The notes beneath the pieces were generated by a model that saw only the letters and a program-made list of their open reading frames with translations, was not told the DNA's origin and ran no database searches. Below, in pieces: positions 10,740 through 20,345 of a stretch of 64,000 nt of DNA. The translations under genes were made by a program, and so were the position numbers. The stretch covers positions 1,625,501 through 1,689,500 of the forward strand of contig NW_018343972.1 of NCBI RefSeq assembly GCF_002099425.1. The letters are read 5' to 3'. The first letter of the stretch is position 1; each line of letters starts with the position of its first letter. The DNA is from Phascolarctos cinereus (lineage: Eukaryota > Chordata > Mammalia > Diprotodontia > Phascolarctidae).

Positions 10740-11376
10740 TTTCTATAGCAAGTTTCTCTAATAAAGGACTCATTTCTCACATATATATTGAGTATGGAAC
10801 TGAGTCATATTTATAAGAATAAGAGCCCATACCTCAACTGATAAATGGTCAAAGGATATAAACAGGCAGTTTTCAGAAGAATTCAAAGTTATCCATAGCC
10901 ATATTTTAAATCACTACTGATTAGAGAAATGCAAATTAGAACAACTTTGAGGTATCACTTTACATCAATGAGAAATTACAAATGCTAGAGAGGATGAGGG
11001 AAAAATAGGTATACTAATGAACTGCTGGTGGAGTGGTGAACTGGTTGGACCATTCTGGAGAACAATTTAGAACTAGAGTCAAAGGGCTATTAAATGATGT
11101 ATACCCTTTGATCCAGCAGTACCATTACGAGGTCTGTATCCCAAAGAGATCAAAGAAAAAGGAAAAGGACCTATATGTATAAAAATATTTATTGCTTTTC
11201 TTTTTGTGATGGCAAAGAACTGGAAGTCAAGGGGATGCTCATCAATTGGGGAATGGCTGAATAAATTGTGGCATATGATGGTGATGGAGTACTATTGTGC
11301 TGTGGGAAATGATGAGGGGTGGTGGTTTCAGAAAAATATGGCAAGTTCTATACGAAGTGATGTAAAGTGGAGTGGG
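10740..11376 (+). pseudogene. L1 ORF2 C-terminal remnant
   Basis: The sequence follows ORF2p order: SDKGLIS-like, LIREMQI-like, NCWWSGEL-like, YPFDPAVPL-like, and finally LWHMMVMEYYCAVGNDEG at about 11260-11330. This is the cysteine-bearing C-terminal part, downstream of the missing RT domain. It contains multiple stops. Confidence 0.8.
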
Positions 11377-11390
11377 AAGAACTGGGAGAT

Positions 11391-11558
11391 GGAGGGCAGC
11401 TAGGTGGCGCAGTGGATAGAGCACCGGCCCCAGATTCAGGAGGACCTGAGTTCAAATGCGGCCTCAGACACATAACACTTGCTAGCTGTGTGACCTTGGG
11501 CAAGTAACTTGACCCCATTGCCTAGCAAAAAACCAAAAACAAACAAAAAAAGAAGCAG
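11391..11558 (+). mobile_element. Type A SINE nested in the L1, with perfect 14-bp target-site repeats
   Basis: It has the head GGGCAGCTAGGTGGCGCAGT, B-box-like GAGTTCAAATG, and an A-rich tail AAACCAAAAACAAAC. AAGAACTGGGAGAT is exactly repeated at 11377-11390 and 11559-11572, which suggests a fairly recent insertion. Confidence 0.92.
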
Positions 11559-11951
11559 AAGAACTGGGAGATCATTGTGCACAGTAATAGCAATGTTGTA
11601 ATGATGATCAACTGTGAAAGATTTGGCTACTTTGATCAATACAGTGATCCAAGAAAATTCCAAAGGATTCATGATGAAAAAATGTTATCCACCTCCAGAG
11701 AGAGAACTGATGAACTCCGAGTGCAAATTGAAGTATAATTTTCTCACTTTATTTTTCTTGCTTTTAAAAATGTCTAACATGGAAATATGTTTGGCATGAT
11801 TTCACATGTGTAATTGATATCATATTGCAGTGTGTGTGGGAGGGATGGGAGGAAGGGAAAGAATTTGGAACTAAAAAAATTTAAAAAGAAAAGAATGCTA
11901 AAAATAAATAAATAATACAATTAAAAAATGTTTTAAAAACTTATAAGTTCC

Positions 11952-12657
11952 AAGATTTTATCCAAGCATTTCATTATCTTCCCCTCTTTCAAATATCTTG
12001 AGAATCAATCCCTCCCTGACCTCCAGGCTGTGCCACCCCCAGCATGGTCCTCCTTTGTGTATACTTGAATGAGTTTGTCATTTCTTCCCATGATTGTTTT
12101 CACTAGGGCCATATTTCCTCATGCAGTACATTGGGGGCTGTATTCAGGTGTGGTGGCTGAAGAAGATTATGAATTTGGCATAAGCTCAAGAAAAACTGTG
12201 AAGTGTGTTTTCTTCAATCTTCCATTATGACCACCATAATCACTATCATTTCCACAACAGTGATCACTACTGATACCAACATCACCACCAAAACCAAAGC
12301 TGTTGATTGATTGATCTCGTCTCTTTTGACTCTTCTCCTCTTTGATTTCTTCACTTCCCTTCCTCCCTTTGACTTCCCAAACTAGGTGTTTTTATTTCAT
12401 GCCTTTCCCTCCCACCCCCAAATCTGCCCTCCAGGACAATACTCGGTGCTCCAGAATTATACATCTCTCTCTTCCATCCTCCATCAAAATTTCCATTACA
12501 TCGATACCCATCTGATCTTGGAAAGTGGACCTGATAAACTATATCTCACAAAGGTATGAATAACAGATAACAGAATAACTCCTACTTGTCTTTTAAAGAA
12601 GGCCTTTAAAAGGGTTGCCCCTGGGTCAAATTGAGAAGTATAAATGATTTGTCTTAT
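11952..12657. other. Unassigned single-copy stretch
   Basis: No repeat or coding signature is recognised. There is a run of short CCA/ACC-rich patches at about 12225-12300. Confidence 0.35.
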
Positions 12658-12916
12658 TTTTTGTTGTTGTCCAGTCATTTTTCAGTCATATCTGACTCTT
12701 TGTAATCCCATTTGGGAGTTTCTTGGCAGAAATACTGGAGTGGTTTATTATTTTCTTCTCCAGCTCATATTACAGATGAGGAAACTGAGGCAAACAAGTT
12801 TAAGGGACTTGCCTAGGATCACAAAGTAAGTGTCTGAGATTGAATTTGAACTCAGGAAGATGAGTCTTCCTGACTCCAGGCCTGGTGCTCTATCTACTTT
12901 GCTGCCTAGCTGCCCC
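12658..12916 (-). mobile_element. Type B SINE, minus strand
   Basis: The reversed tail TTGTTGTTGTCCAGTCATTT lies at the left, then CTCATATTACAGATGAGGAA, and the head complement CTGCCTAGCTGCCC at the right. Confidence 0.85.
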
Positions 12917-13190
12917 CTTGTCTAACTTATCTTTCTGTTTTTCATTTTAGCATTACTCTTCCCTCTGGGCTCCTTCCCCAGGTACAATGCACTCCCAGCT
13001 CTCTCCACCATTCGTATCAAAACCTGCTTTCAGAAAGTCAACTAAATATCTCATTCCCACACAGGTACAAATGACTGATACAACTTAATGTGTTATGGCT
13101 CATAGAAATGTTTTCAGCTTAATGGGGAGAAAAAGCTTAAGCCAAAGGAGTAAATTTCTAGTGACAGAATTTTTTAAGAAAACTTCCCAA
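12917..13190. other. Unassigned intergenic stretch
   Basis: Nothing recognised; it ends in a (TTTA)n patch. Confidence 0.3.
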
Positions 13191-13462
13191 TTATTTATTT
13201 ATTTATTTAAAACCTTATTTTCTTTTTAAATTTTGAATTTCAAGTTCTTTCCCCTACCCACTGAGAAGGCAAGCAATATGATATCAATTACGCATGTGAA
13301 ATCACACAAAACATATTTCCATATTAGCCATATTTTTTTAAAAGCAAGAAAAATAAAGAAAGCAAGAAAACTATGCTTCAGTTTCTACTCAGAATTCATC
13401 AGTTCTCTCTCTAGAGGTGGATAGCATATATTTCATCATGAGTCCTTTGGAACTGTGGTAAC
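13191..13462 (-). mobile_element. L1 3' UTR fragment, minus strand
   Basis: It is the reverse of the L1 3' UTR found at 11690-11940 and 59140-59400, including the complement of CTCCAGAGAGAGAACTGATG and the ACACATGTGAAATCA-type block. Confidence 0.75.
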
Positions 13463-13858
13463 AGAATTTTGGGAATAAACTCACAGGACTTTGAGATAGG
13501 AGTCTTTTTTTTTTTCTTAAAGGTGCTTCTTTATGGCCCTCAAATCCTTTCACTCCCAATGACCAGTGTGAAGCATGGGCCATTAAATCCTCATTACCAG
13601 TCCTCAATGACCAACAAAAACCAGTGACTCCAGTTGAATGGGTCAACTCTCCGTATTCTGAGTAAGCATACCTTTGTGGATTCTTGCTTCTGTGCCTCGT
13701 TAACTCTTCTGGAAGACCACCCTGCCCTGACATTCAGCCTCTGTTTGTCCTTCAAAGTCCAATGCAGATACTCAGTACTTCAATCTGGTGCTCCTTCTCC
13801 TAGGCCAAGATGCCTAAATTATGCCCAGCACATGCCTTATCTTGTGAATTATCTTTTC
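13463..13858. other. Unassigned single-copy stretch
   Basis: No repeat family or exon is recognised. Confidence 0.3.
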
Positions 13859-14045
13859 TTTCCTTTTTTTTTTTTGACTGGGCAATGGGGTTAAGTGACT
13901 TGCCCAGGGTCACACAGCTAGTAAGTGTTGAGTGTCTGAGGCTAGATTTGAACTCAGGTCCTCCTGACTCCAAGACCAGAGCTCTATTCACTGTGCCACT
14001 TAGCTGCCCCTTTTTTGCTTTTGTTTGTTTGTTTGTTTGTTTTGA
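13859..14045 (-). mobile_element. Type A SINE, minus strand, perfect target-site repeats
   Basis: TGAATTATCTTTTC occurs exactly at 13845-13858 and 14046-14059. The reversed body includes GACTTGCCCAGGGTCACACA and the head complement CACTTAGCTGCCCC, with a TTTG-rich run at the right edge. Confidence 0.9.
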
Positions 14046-14059
14046 TGAATTATCTTTTC

Positions 14060-14234
14060 AAAGACTCATAGGACCTTAGAGGTGAAAGTAACCCTGGAAC
14101 TTTTTTAGTCCAAAACCCCATGAGCACCACACCCAAATCTACACCTCTAATATCCCAGATAAGCAGTCATTTAGCCTTTAGGACTGGACTGGCTCCCAGG
14201 GCTAGGGTACTCATTACTTCCCGAGACAGCGTTC
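14060..14234. other. Short unassigned stretch
   Basis: It includes a possible MIR edge (GACTCATAGGACCTTAGAGG) but too little to assign. Confidence 0.3.
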
Positions 14235-14242
14235 TGCTTTTG

Positions 14243-14490
14243 TTGTTCAGTTATCTCTCACTCTTGATGACCCCAGGGACTTGGCCATGGCATCTTCTTA
14301 GCAAAGATACTGGAGTGGTTTGCCATTTCCTTTTCCAGTGTGTCCCCATTTTACAGATGAGAAACTGAGGCAAATAGGAATTAAGTGACTTGCTTGGGGT
14401 CACACAGTAAGTGTTTGAGACCAGATTTGAATTCAGGTTTTCTTGACCCTAGGCCTGGTGCTCTATCCACTGTACCACCTAGCTTGTCCT
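14243..14490 (-). mobile_element. Type B SINE, minus strand
   Basis: The reversed tail TTGTTCAGTTATCTCTCACT lies at the left, then ATTTTACAGATGAGAAACTG, and the head complement at the right. TGCTTTTG flanks both sides (14235-14242 and 14495-14502). It is head-to-head with the next SINE. Confidence 0.85.
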
Positions 14491-14520
14491 GATTTGCTTT
14501 TGGATAGCTCTAATTATTAG

Positions 14521-14745
14521 CACTGGGCAGTGGATAGAGTGCTGACCCTGGAGTCAGGAAGACCAGAGTTCAAATCTAGCCTGAAGATACTTACTAGATG
14601 TGTGACCCTGGACCTATTTGCCTCAGTTTCCTCCTCTGTAAAATGAGTCAGAGAAGGAAATGGCAAACCACTCCAGTATCTTTGCCAGGAAAACCTCGGT
14701 GGGGTCATGAAGAGTCATACACACTGAAAGGACTGAACAACGACT
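14521..14745 (+). mobile_element. Type B SINE, plus strand
   Basis: It has a partial head from GGGCAGTGGATAGAGTGCTG, a CAGTTTCCTCCTCTG core and a tail GAAGAGTCATACACACTGAA. It lacks the first bases of the head. With 14243-14490 it forms an inverted pair separated by about 30 bp. Confidence 0.85.
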
Positions 14746-14904
14746 GTTAGGAAGTTTTCCCTTATATTCTGGAACCCAAATCTGTTTTTTTGCACCTTCT
14801 ACCCACTGGTCCCAGCTCTGCCTGCTGGGGCCATGCAGAATAAATCCAATGCCTCTTGAATACATTGGTCATTAGTACACGTCTCAAAAAGCACGTTTCT
14901 CTTG

Positions 14905-14990
14905 GTTATTATGTCGCCCAGGTGCCTAGTACATAGCTTCTGGCACAAGGTAGACAGTCCATAAGCACTTATTGATTGAGTAGTTGAAGC
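14905..14990 (+). mobile_element. L2 3' terminus, plus strand
   Basis: GCCTAGTACATAGCTTCTGG, then AAGCACTTATTGATTGAG: the L2 tail pattern. Confidence 0.55.
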
Positions 14991-15254
14991 TAAAAAAAAA
15001 AAAGTGGGTTGTTTATTTCTCAGTTTCCCTCTTAGAAGATCAAGGCCTAGCCTGAGGAGTTTCCCTCTGAGGCCAACAACAATGACATGTGGAGAGCTGG
15101 CTAGCCAGCAGTCTGTTCCCTCTGAACAAGGAGGGGGATGTGCGAGGCTTAATTTAGGCTGCTTTTTCATGCTTTAAAAGGACTTTCCCACGACAAACCC
15201 AGGATCTGCAGTTCAGTGCCACCAGCACCACTACTGAGAGATGAGGGGATGGTG
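14991..15254. other. Unassigned intergenic stretch
   Basis: Nothing recognised beyond an A run at 14990-15003. Confidence 0.3.
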
Positions 15255-15346
15255 ATTCAGCCAATTCGACCCTCTCATTTGGCAGATGAGGAAATTGAGG
15301 TCTAGGGAAGGGAGGAGAACGTTTCCAAAGTCACACAGTTAGTGAG
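15255..15346 (-). mobile_element. MIR fragment, minus strand
   Basis: TTTGGCAGATGAGGAAATTG plus AAGTCACACAGTTAGTGAGG: reversed MIR core. Confidence 0.55.
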
Positions 15347-15602
15347 GGAGAACTAGGTAGTGCAGTGGAGAGAGTGCTGGACCCGAGTCAGGAAGCCTCC
15401 TCTTCCTGAGTTCAGATCCGGCCTCAGACATTTACTAGATGTATGACCCTGGGCAAGTCACGTCACCCTGTTTGCCTCAGTTTCCTCATCTGTCAAATGA
15501 GCTGAAGAAGGAAATGGCAAACCACTTCAGAATCTTTGCCATGAAAACCCCAAGTGGGGTCATAAAGAGTCAGACACAACTGATAAATGACCAAAAAAAA
15601 AA
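15347..15602 (+). mobile_element. Type B SINE, plus strand
   Basis: It has a diverged head (AACTAGGTAGTGCAGTGGAG), TTTGCCTCAGTTTCCTCATC, CCCCAAGTGGGGTCAT, and a tail AGAGTCAGACACAACTGATA with an A run. Confidence 0.88.
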
Positions 15603-15631
15603 ATCTGCCTCTGGCATTCTTTTCACTATAT

Positions 15632-15790
15632 TAAACAATCAATGAGCACTTATAAAGCACCTACTATATGCTAGGAACTATTCTAGGCACCGGGACATAA
15701 AGACAAAAAGTGAAAAAAAATTCTTGTCCTTGAAGAGTTTACACTCTGGTGAGACATATAAGTATATACAAATACATACAAAATGGATAT
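15632..15790 (-). mobile_element. L2 3' end, minus strand
   Basis: AAAGCACCTACTATATGCTA, then the CTTGAAGAGTTTACACTCTG block, the reversed L2 3' UTR order. Confidence 0.65.
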
Positions 15791-16072
15791 GTAACTCTGA
15801 GCTCACCCTCCCAACCCACTCTCAAAGTGGTGGATCAGGTTCCCAGAGCAAGGCTAGATATTTTTTCCCTCCTACTTCTAGGGGTAAGCCCGAGGGCTTC
15901 TGGGGGTTTCTAATGTTATTGCTCTTGGATCTCCATCTGGAGTGTTTTCCCCAGCTTCAATTGTTAATCTCCCCAGTATTATTTAAATAGTTGATGACAT
16001 CAATCAGCTTTTACAAAGGAATATTGAGAAAGGATAGCAAAGACAGAACTACAAAAATGTACTCCTAGATAA
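15791..16072. other. Unassigned intergenic stretch
   Basis: Nothing recognised. Confidence 0.3.
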
Positions 16073-16215
16073 ATTCAATTCAACAAACACTTATTAAGCA
16101 CCTACTATGTGGCAGGTACTATGCTAAGTGTTGAGAATACAAATAAGAAAAAGAGATAGGCCTTGCTCCTAATGAGCTTATAATCTAGTGGGGAAAGATA
16201 ATAAACAAAAGGAGG
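16073..16215 (-). mobile_element. L2 3' end, minus strand
   Basis: AACACTTATTAAGCACCTAC, then GCTAAGTGTTGAGAATAC and AATGAGCTTATAATCTAGTG. Confidence 0.7.
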
Positions 16216-16914
16216 CTGAAAAGTTGGGGTGGGGGGAAGAAAGGAAGGCCCTCAAGGAGGTATGAAACAGGAAGGGAGGGGGTAGGTTGTTTCTTGGAAT
16301 CAAAGCTAAGCAGAGCTACTGATGGAAAATGGAGTTGTGAGCCAGGACACTTTCTCCCCACTGCATGAGTATGCAGTATGAGTAACTCTAGCTTAAGGTG
16401 TTGATTACCAAATGTTCAACTTACCAAGTTCACTTCTGGGTGTGGCATAGCTAATGGACATGCATCATTTACAGGGCGTGATGTCTCAGCTGTTGGGCTG
16501 GGTCAAGCAGGCTGCTCCTCAGGGATGGAGGCTCCCTGGGCTCAGCTTCCGTTATGGACTCAAACTATCTCCTGTGCTGATAGCTACCCGCACACATTAT
16601 TGTGGATTTTGGCCACTGAGTCGCTAGTGGTTCTTCTTTCCTTTCTCAACCTTGCTAGGTCCACCTCAGGTGCCAGTTTTACAGCATGGAGATAGAAATA
16701 GGATGCTTTTTACGAGCAACAGTAAGAAAGCCAGATACTTATTATATAGACTAGGATGAAGAAAGAGTATATGCAACAGATACAGAAATGGAGGCAGAAC
16801 CATGTGTTTGTGGACTGGGCCCTCGTGGGTCAGTATCCTTGTTACACAAGATAATTTGGAGGGGGAAGGCATTAGCACCTGGAGGGATAAGGATGGGTCT
16901 CGAATAGAGGAAGA
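16216..16914. other. Unassigned 0.7-kb stretch
   Basis: Mostly single-copy in appearance. A 33-bp segment at 16702-16735 is partly repeated at 17023-17056 (both end AGTAAGAAAGCCAG). Confidence 0.35.
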
Positions 16915-17080
16915 AGTTTGAGTTGCCTTGAAGGAAGCTACAGATTTTGAGAGGTGGGAGAGAGGGAGTAGAACATTCAGGCCTACTGAACAGCCCGTTC
17001 AAGGTCATGGGGATGAAAAGGAGATGCTTTTTGTGAGGAAGAGTAAGAAAGCCAGTTTGGCTGAACTGTACCATGAACAC
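16915..17080 (-). mobile_element. L2 internal fragment, minus strand
   Basis: CTTGAAGGAAGCTACAGATT, the GGGAGTAGAACATTCAGG block and GAGGAAGAGTAAGAAAGCCA follow the order of the L2 segment at 39950-40060. Confidence 0.5.
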
Positions 17081-17269
17081 ACATACCTAGATACTTGTGT
17101 GCATCAAAATGTCTTATGTTTTATATGTGTGTATATTATATAACTGTGAATTATATACTATACACTATATATGTGGTATATATGTAATATTAGATACTAT
17201 ATACCATATATAATTGATAACTATTATATACCATACACTGTATATTATATACTTTATATTGCACACTAT

Positions 17270-17527
17270 GTTTTGTGGTTCAGTTGTTTTCAGTCCTGTC
17301 CAATTTTTAATGGCCTCACTGGGGAGTGTCTTGGCAGAGATATTGGAGTGGTTTGCCATTTCCTTCTCATTTTACAGATGAGGAAACTGAGGCAAATAGA
17401 GGTGAATGACTTGCCCATGGTCATAGAGTTGGTAAGTATAAGTGCCTGAGGCCGGGTTTGAACTAAGGAAGACTAGTTTTCCTGACTGCAGGCCTGGTGC
17501 TCTATCTTCTGCGCTACTTGGCTGCCC
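17270..17527 (-). mobile_element. Type B SINE, minus strand
   Basis: The reversed tail GTTTTCAGTCCTGTCCAATT lies at the left, then CATTTTACAGATGAGGAAAC, and the head complement CTACTTGGCTGCCCC at the right. Confidence 0.85.
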
Positions 17528-17643
17528 CATACACTGCATACTACATGCTGTATTATGGCATATAATGTAGTATAATATATTAGAGAATACATACCGTATT
17601 ATATACTGTAGTGTTTATATAGTATGATACATAATCCATGTAC

Positions 17644-17952
17644 TATACAGTTATCCCTTCCATACTGCAGGAGTTAGGAGCACAATCTGGAAAATCTGCA
17701 TAAAATTTTTTTGGCCTGCCCTTTGTATCAGAGAAGAAGTCTGAATTATTATGGTATTAAAAGATAAAGCCTGTTGATATTATACAATGCTATAGACATA
17801 TTTCATGTATTTGTGAGTTTCTAAACTTTTTCTGTGTCATCTGCTAGCCTTTGTGTGTTATCTGCAGCTCCCACAAAACTCCCCCAAAATTCCCGTTTGA
17901 TTTCTTATGCCAACCTGTGATGGGGAAAGTCACGATATGGAACGGATATTTG
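17644..17952 (-). mobile_element. Small DNA transposon (Tc1/mariner-pogo-like MITE), copy C
   Basis: It begins TATACAGTTATCCCTTCC and ends near ATATGGAACGGATATTTGTA, the complement of the same terminus. Internally it is the reverse of the copy at 29031-29392: CTCCCACAAAACTCCCCCAA, AATTCCCGTTTGATTTCTTATG and GGGGAAAGTCA match as complements. It has no coding capacity, so it is non-autonomous. Confidence 0.65.
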
Positions 17953-18174
17953 TATATACAATGTATGATATATAATAGGTATAATATCTATAGGTTATAT
18001 GACACAATATTATATGATTTGTATGGTATACAAATTGTATATATAGCATATATATAACATATACTGTATATATACCCACTGTACATTACTGTATACAATA
18101 TGTGTAATGCATAGCATATGTGTAGCATATAGTAATACATAGTATATGGTCTATAGGAATATGTCTATATGTTT

Positions 18175-18261
18175 GTTGGATGTATGTGTGTGTCCATTCT
18201 ACATTTATCAAGTGCCTATTATGTGCAAAGCATTATACTCCATTGGGACAGATGTGAAGAT
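18175..18261 (-). repeat. First copy of a duplicated L2-derived segment
   Basis: GTTGGATGTA, then TTTATCAAGTGCCTATTATG and GCATTATACTCCATTGGGAC. The same private variants recur at 18987-19078. Confidence 0.6.
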
Positions 18262-18480
18262 ACTATATTACATCATATAATATAGTATATTTAATATTAT
18301 GCTATGTTATACGTGCTATAACAATTTATATCAGGGAAGATATACTATATTGATATAGTGTGTATCTAGTATAATATCTATATATTATGTATACTATAAT
18401 ACACATATACTGTGTATTATATATAGTTTATAGATGTAGTATATTGCATACACTATATTATTATATAGTATGTAATATAG

Positions 18481-18531
18481 GATCATGAAGCATCAAGCAT
18501 GACTGACACGCCTGAATAACAACAACAATAC
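18481..18531 (+). mobile_element. Type B SINE 3' tail
   Basis: ATCATGAAGCATCAAGCATG, then ACTGACACGCCTGAA and AACAACAACAAT. Only the tail remains, lying in AT-rich DNA. Confidence 0.65.
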
Positions 18532-18544
18532 TATAATATGTTTT

Positions 18545-18915
18545 GGTGTTTTTCCTTCGTTTTCAGGAGGACCGATGATATCATGGAGTGATGTGTTGAC
18601 TCGGGCGTGAATTAGCTATAAGTGAGGCAGAGTTGCCCAAAGTCATCAGCCTCACTCGCTCTTTCAGAGTCACCAAAGTCCAGTGGCAAGACAAAAGTAG
18701 GATGACTGTTGATGGCTGGGATGCAGTGGACGACCTTGGAGTCTTAGATGTCTGGTGAAGCCCTAAGTGCTCCATAGAGCCTGCTTCAGCAGTCATTGGA
18801 ACAAATTGTTTTCATCCACCCATGCCTCCAGGGGAAGTCTTCACATCTTGGGGTAGACATCCCCCTAACTCATCGAGGAGTTTGAGGCCTGTAGATTAGC
18901 CTTAACCTGGACTCA
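18545..18915. repeat. Probable marsupial interspersed repeat, family not named
   Basis: This GC-richer segment differs sharply from the AT-rich block beside it. It begins near AGGAGGACCGATGATATCAT and contains AGTCATCAGCCTCACTCGCT and GTCCAGTGGCAAGACAAAAG. I have the impression that this is a common marsupial repeat, but only one copy lies in this window, so I cannot confirm that internally. It has no credible ORF. Confidence 0.5.
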
Positions 18916-18934
18916 TACACATACCTGGTTTATA

Positions 18935-18937
<3 letters not shown>

Positions 18938-18973
<36 letters not shown>
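18938..18973. repeat. (GT)n microsatellite
   Basis: About 18 uninterrupted GT units. Confidence 0.9.
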
Positions 18974-18974
<1 letters not shown>

Positions 18975-18986
18975 ACGCATGCCTCT

Positions 18987-19290
18987 GTTGGATGTAAGTT
19001 CATGTCCATTCCTTCTGTATTTATCAAGTGCCTATTGTATGTGAAGCATTATACTCCATTGGGGCAGATATGAAGATAAACTAGGCCTTGAAGGACAGGT
19101 GGGGTCTCAATAGCTAGAGAGAGGAAAGGGAGTCCTTTTAGGTTCGGTGAATAGGAGGCAGAAAAATAGAGGATGTTAGAGAGTAACAGTTTGACTGGAG
19201 CAGAAAATACGTGAAGGGGAACAGGAGTCAAATGGTGGAGGATTTTGTATGCCAGGCTGAGGAGTGTGAAATTTATTGTTATAGATTGGA
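18987..19290 (-). mobile_element. L2 fragment, minus strand; second copy of the duplicated segment
   Basis: 18987-19078 duplicates 18175-18261. The L2 order then continues: TAGGCCTTGAAGGAC, AGTAACAGTTTGACTGGAGC and TGGTGGAGGATTTTGTATGC. Confidence 0.6.
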
Positions 19291-20239
19291 CTGTGTGTGG
19301 GAAGTATCTACCTCTGACTTCATGGCCCCATTGCAATGTGTGTCTTTGGACACTGTGTGTATAAACAATTCTCTATTGGTTCCCAAGAACAATGGCTGCA
19401 TCTTCTCTTCCCTAGACCCTATCACTGGCACCACATAAAACAGATTCCAGCCAGTTCACCCACCCCTCCCTCTCCTTCCTGGAGCAAGGGCTGATGGGGG
19501 TGGAGGGACCAGGGGAACTTCTTACCCCTAGCTGAGATCTTTAATTCCCCAAATCCCACCTCCCTGGCCTCTGAGTGAGAGACTGTGTTGCTAAAGTCAC
19601 AGGGGACAAAGGAAGCATTTAGGGACTTGGAGGCTTCCTCCTCCCGCCTCTGGGGCATACTCTTGGAGTCCAGGAAAGTCTAAGGGGAGAACCTTTCTGA
19701 GAAAGCCAGGGAACCTTCCACTCCCCCCACCTCCCAGGACAGAATCAACATTCCAGGAACTGTTTACATTCTTTCCCTCCCTGCTTCCCTGCTCCCCCCT
19801 ACTCCTTCCTTAGACTGGGCTTGCAGATAATCGTGCCCCCATAAACAAATCCATCCTGCTCTGGGGGAACCCCCACCCACCCAGTCTTCCCTGAGATTAG
19901 GGGAAGAACCCTTCCCCTACTCCTCCTCTGATGTTAGATCGCTATTACATTTCCTTCAAGAGCAATCAGCGGGAATCCAGGTTTAGGGGAGAAGGAGAAG
20001 CCAGGAGCTGATGTTCAGCAGTACTGGGAGCCACAACCTTGGGGAGTTCCAGGTCCGGAGCTCCAAGCCAGCAGAATTCTCTGCTTCTGTGTCTGCACTA
20101 TCTCTTTGCTCCACCCCATATCCTGCCCCCTGCCCCCCATTTCTCAGTACCCCCAGTAAACTCAGTAGCAGAAACGGTAATCACTAGGATGAGATGGGAA
20201 GACCTCTGTGATGCAGATCAAGAACAACGTTCTCCTCTT
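19291..20239. other. Single-copy, GC-richer stretch; candidate regulatory DNA
   Basis: No interspersed repeat is recognised over about 0.95 kb, unusual for this window. Pyrimidine-rich patches alternate with motif-rich sequence (see 19751-19850). Open frames here are short and featureless. Confidence 0.45.
19751..19850. promoter_or_regulatory. Cluster of STAT-like and forkhead-like motifs
   Basis: TTCCAGGAA (19751-19759) fits the palindromic STAT consensus TTCNNNGAA. TGTTTACA (19761-19768) and ATAAACAAA (19841-19849) fit forkhead sites. The spacing suggests an enhancer, but motif matches alone are weak evidence. Confidence 0.3.
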
Positions 20240-20345
20240 AGTGTTATCACCTATTGGCTCTGTGACCTTACATCCTAGACAAGCCCCATTTTAGGCATCA
20301 GTTTTTCCATCTGTCAAATGGGGAGGTAGACTAATTTTCTTTCCC
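20240..20345 (+). mobile_element. MIR fragment, plus strand
   Basis: GGCTCTGTGACCTTACATCC, then CAGTTTTTCCATCTGTCAAA. Confidence 0.5.

Larger units (their letters stand above)
7816..11940 (+). mobile_element. L1 element with 5' UTR, ORF1, EN start and 3' end, lacking the RT region
   Basis: It starts with a 5' UTR opening (GAGGGGACAGAGCGAAGATG) like other mammalian L1 promoters. ORF1 remnants lie at about 8560-9525 and the start of the ORF2 endonuclease domain at about 10150-10440. The sequence then jumps to the ORF2 C-terminal region (about 10740-11350), followed by a 3' UTR with an A-rich end. The whole RT domain is absent. The element is bracketed by TTATAAGTTCC at 7805-7815 and 11941-11951. 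Two SINEs (10448-10690 and 11391-11558) inserted later. The copy at 55971-59460 has the same gap. Confidence 0.88.
17081..18480. repeat. AT-rich low-complexity block (TATA/ATAC type) with inserted elements
   Basis: Irregular TATA-, ATAC- and TGTA-rich sequence fills 17100-17270, 17530-17640, 17950-18170 and 18262-18480. It is broken by a SINE, a DNA transposon and an L2-derived piece. No unit length is constant, so this is a simple-repeat region and not a satellite array. Confidence 0.7.

Noticed and set aside
13389-13733. 114-codon minus-strand open frame
   Set aside because: Half of it is L1 3' UTR; the rest has no features.
17100-18480. Many TATA boxes suggesting promoters
   Set aside because: They are part of an AT-rich simple-sequence block with no downstream gene.
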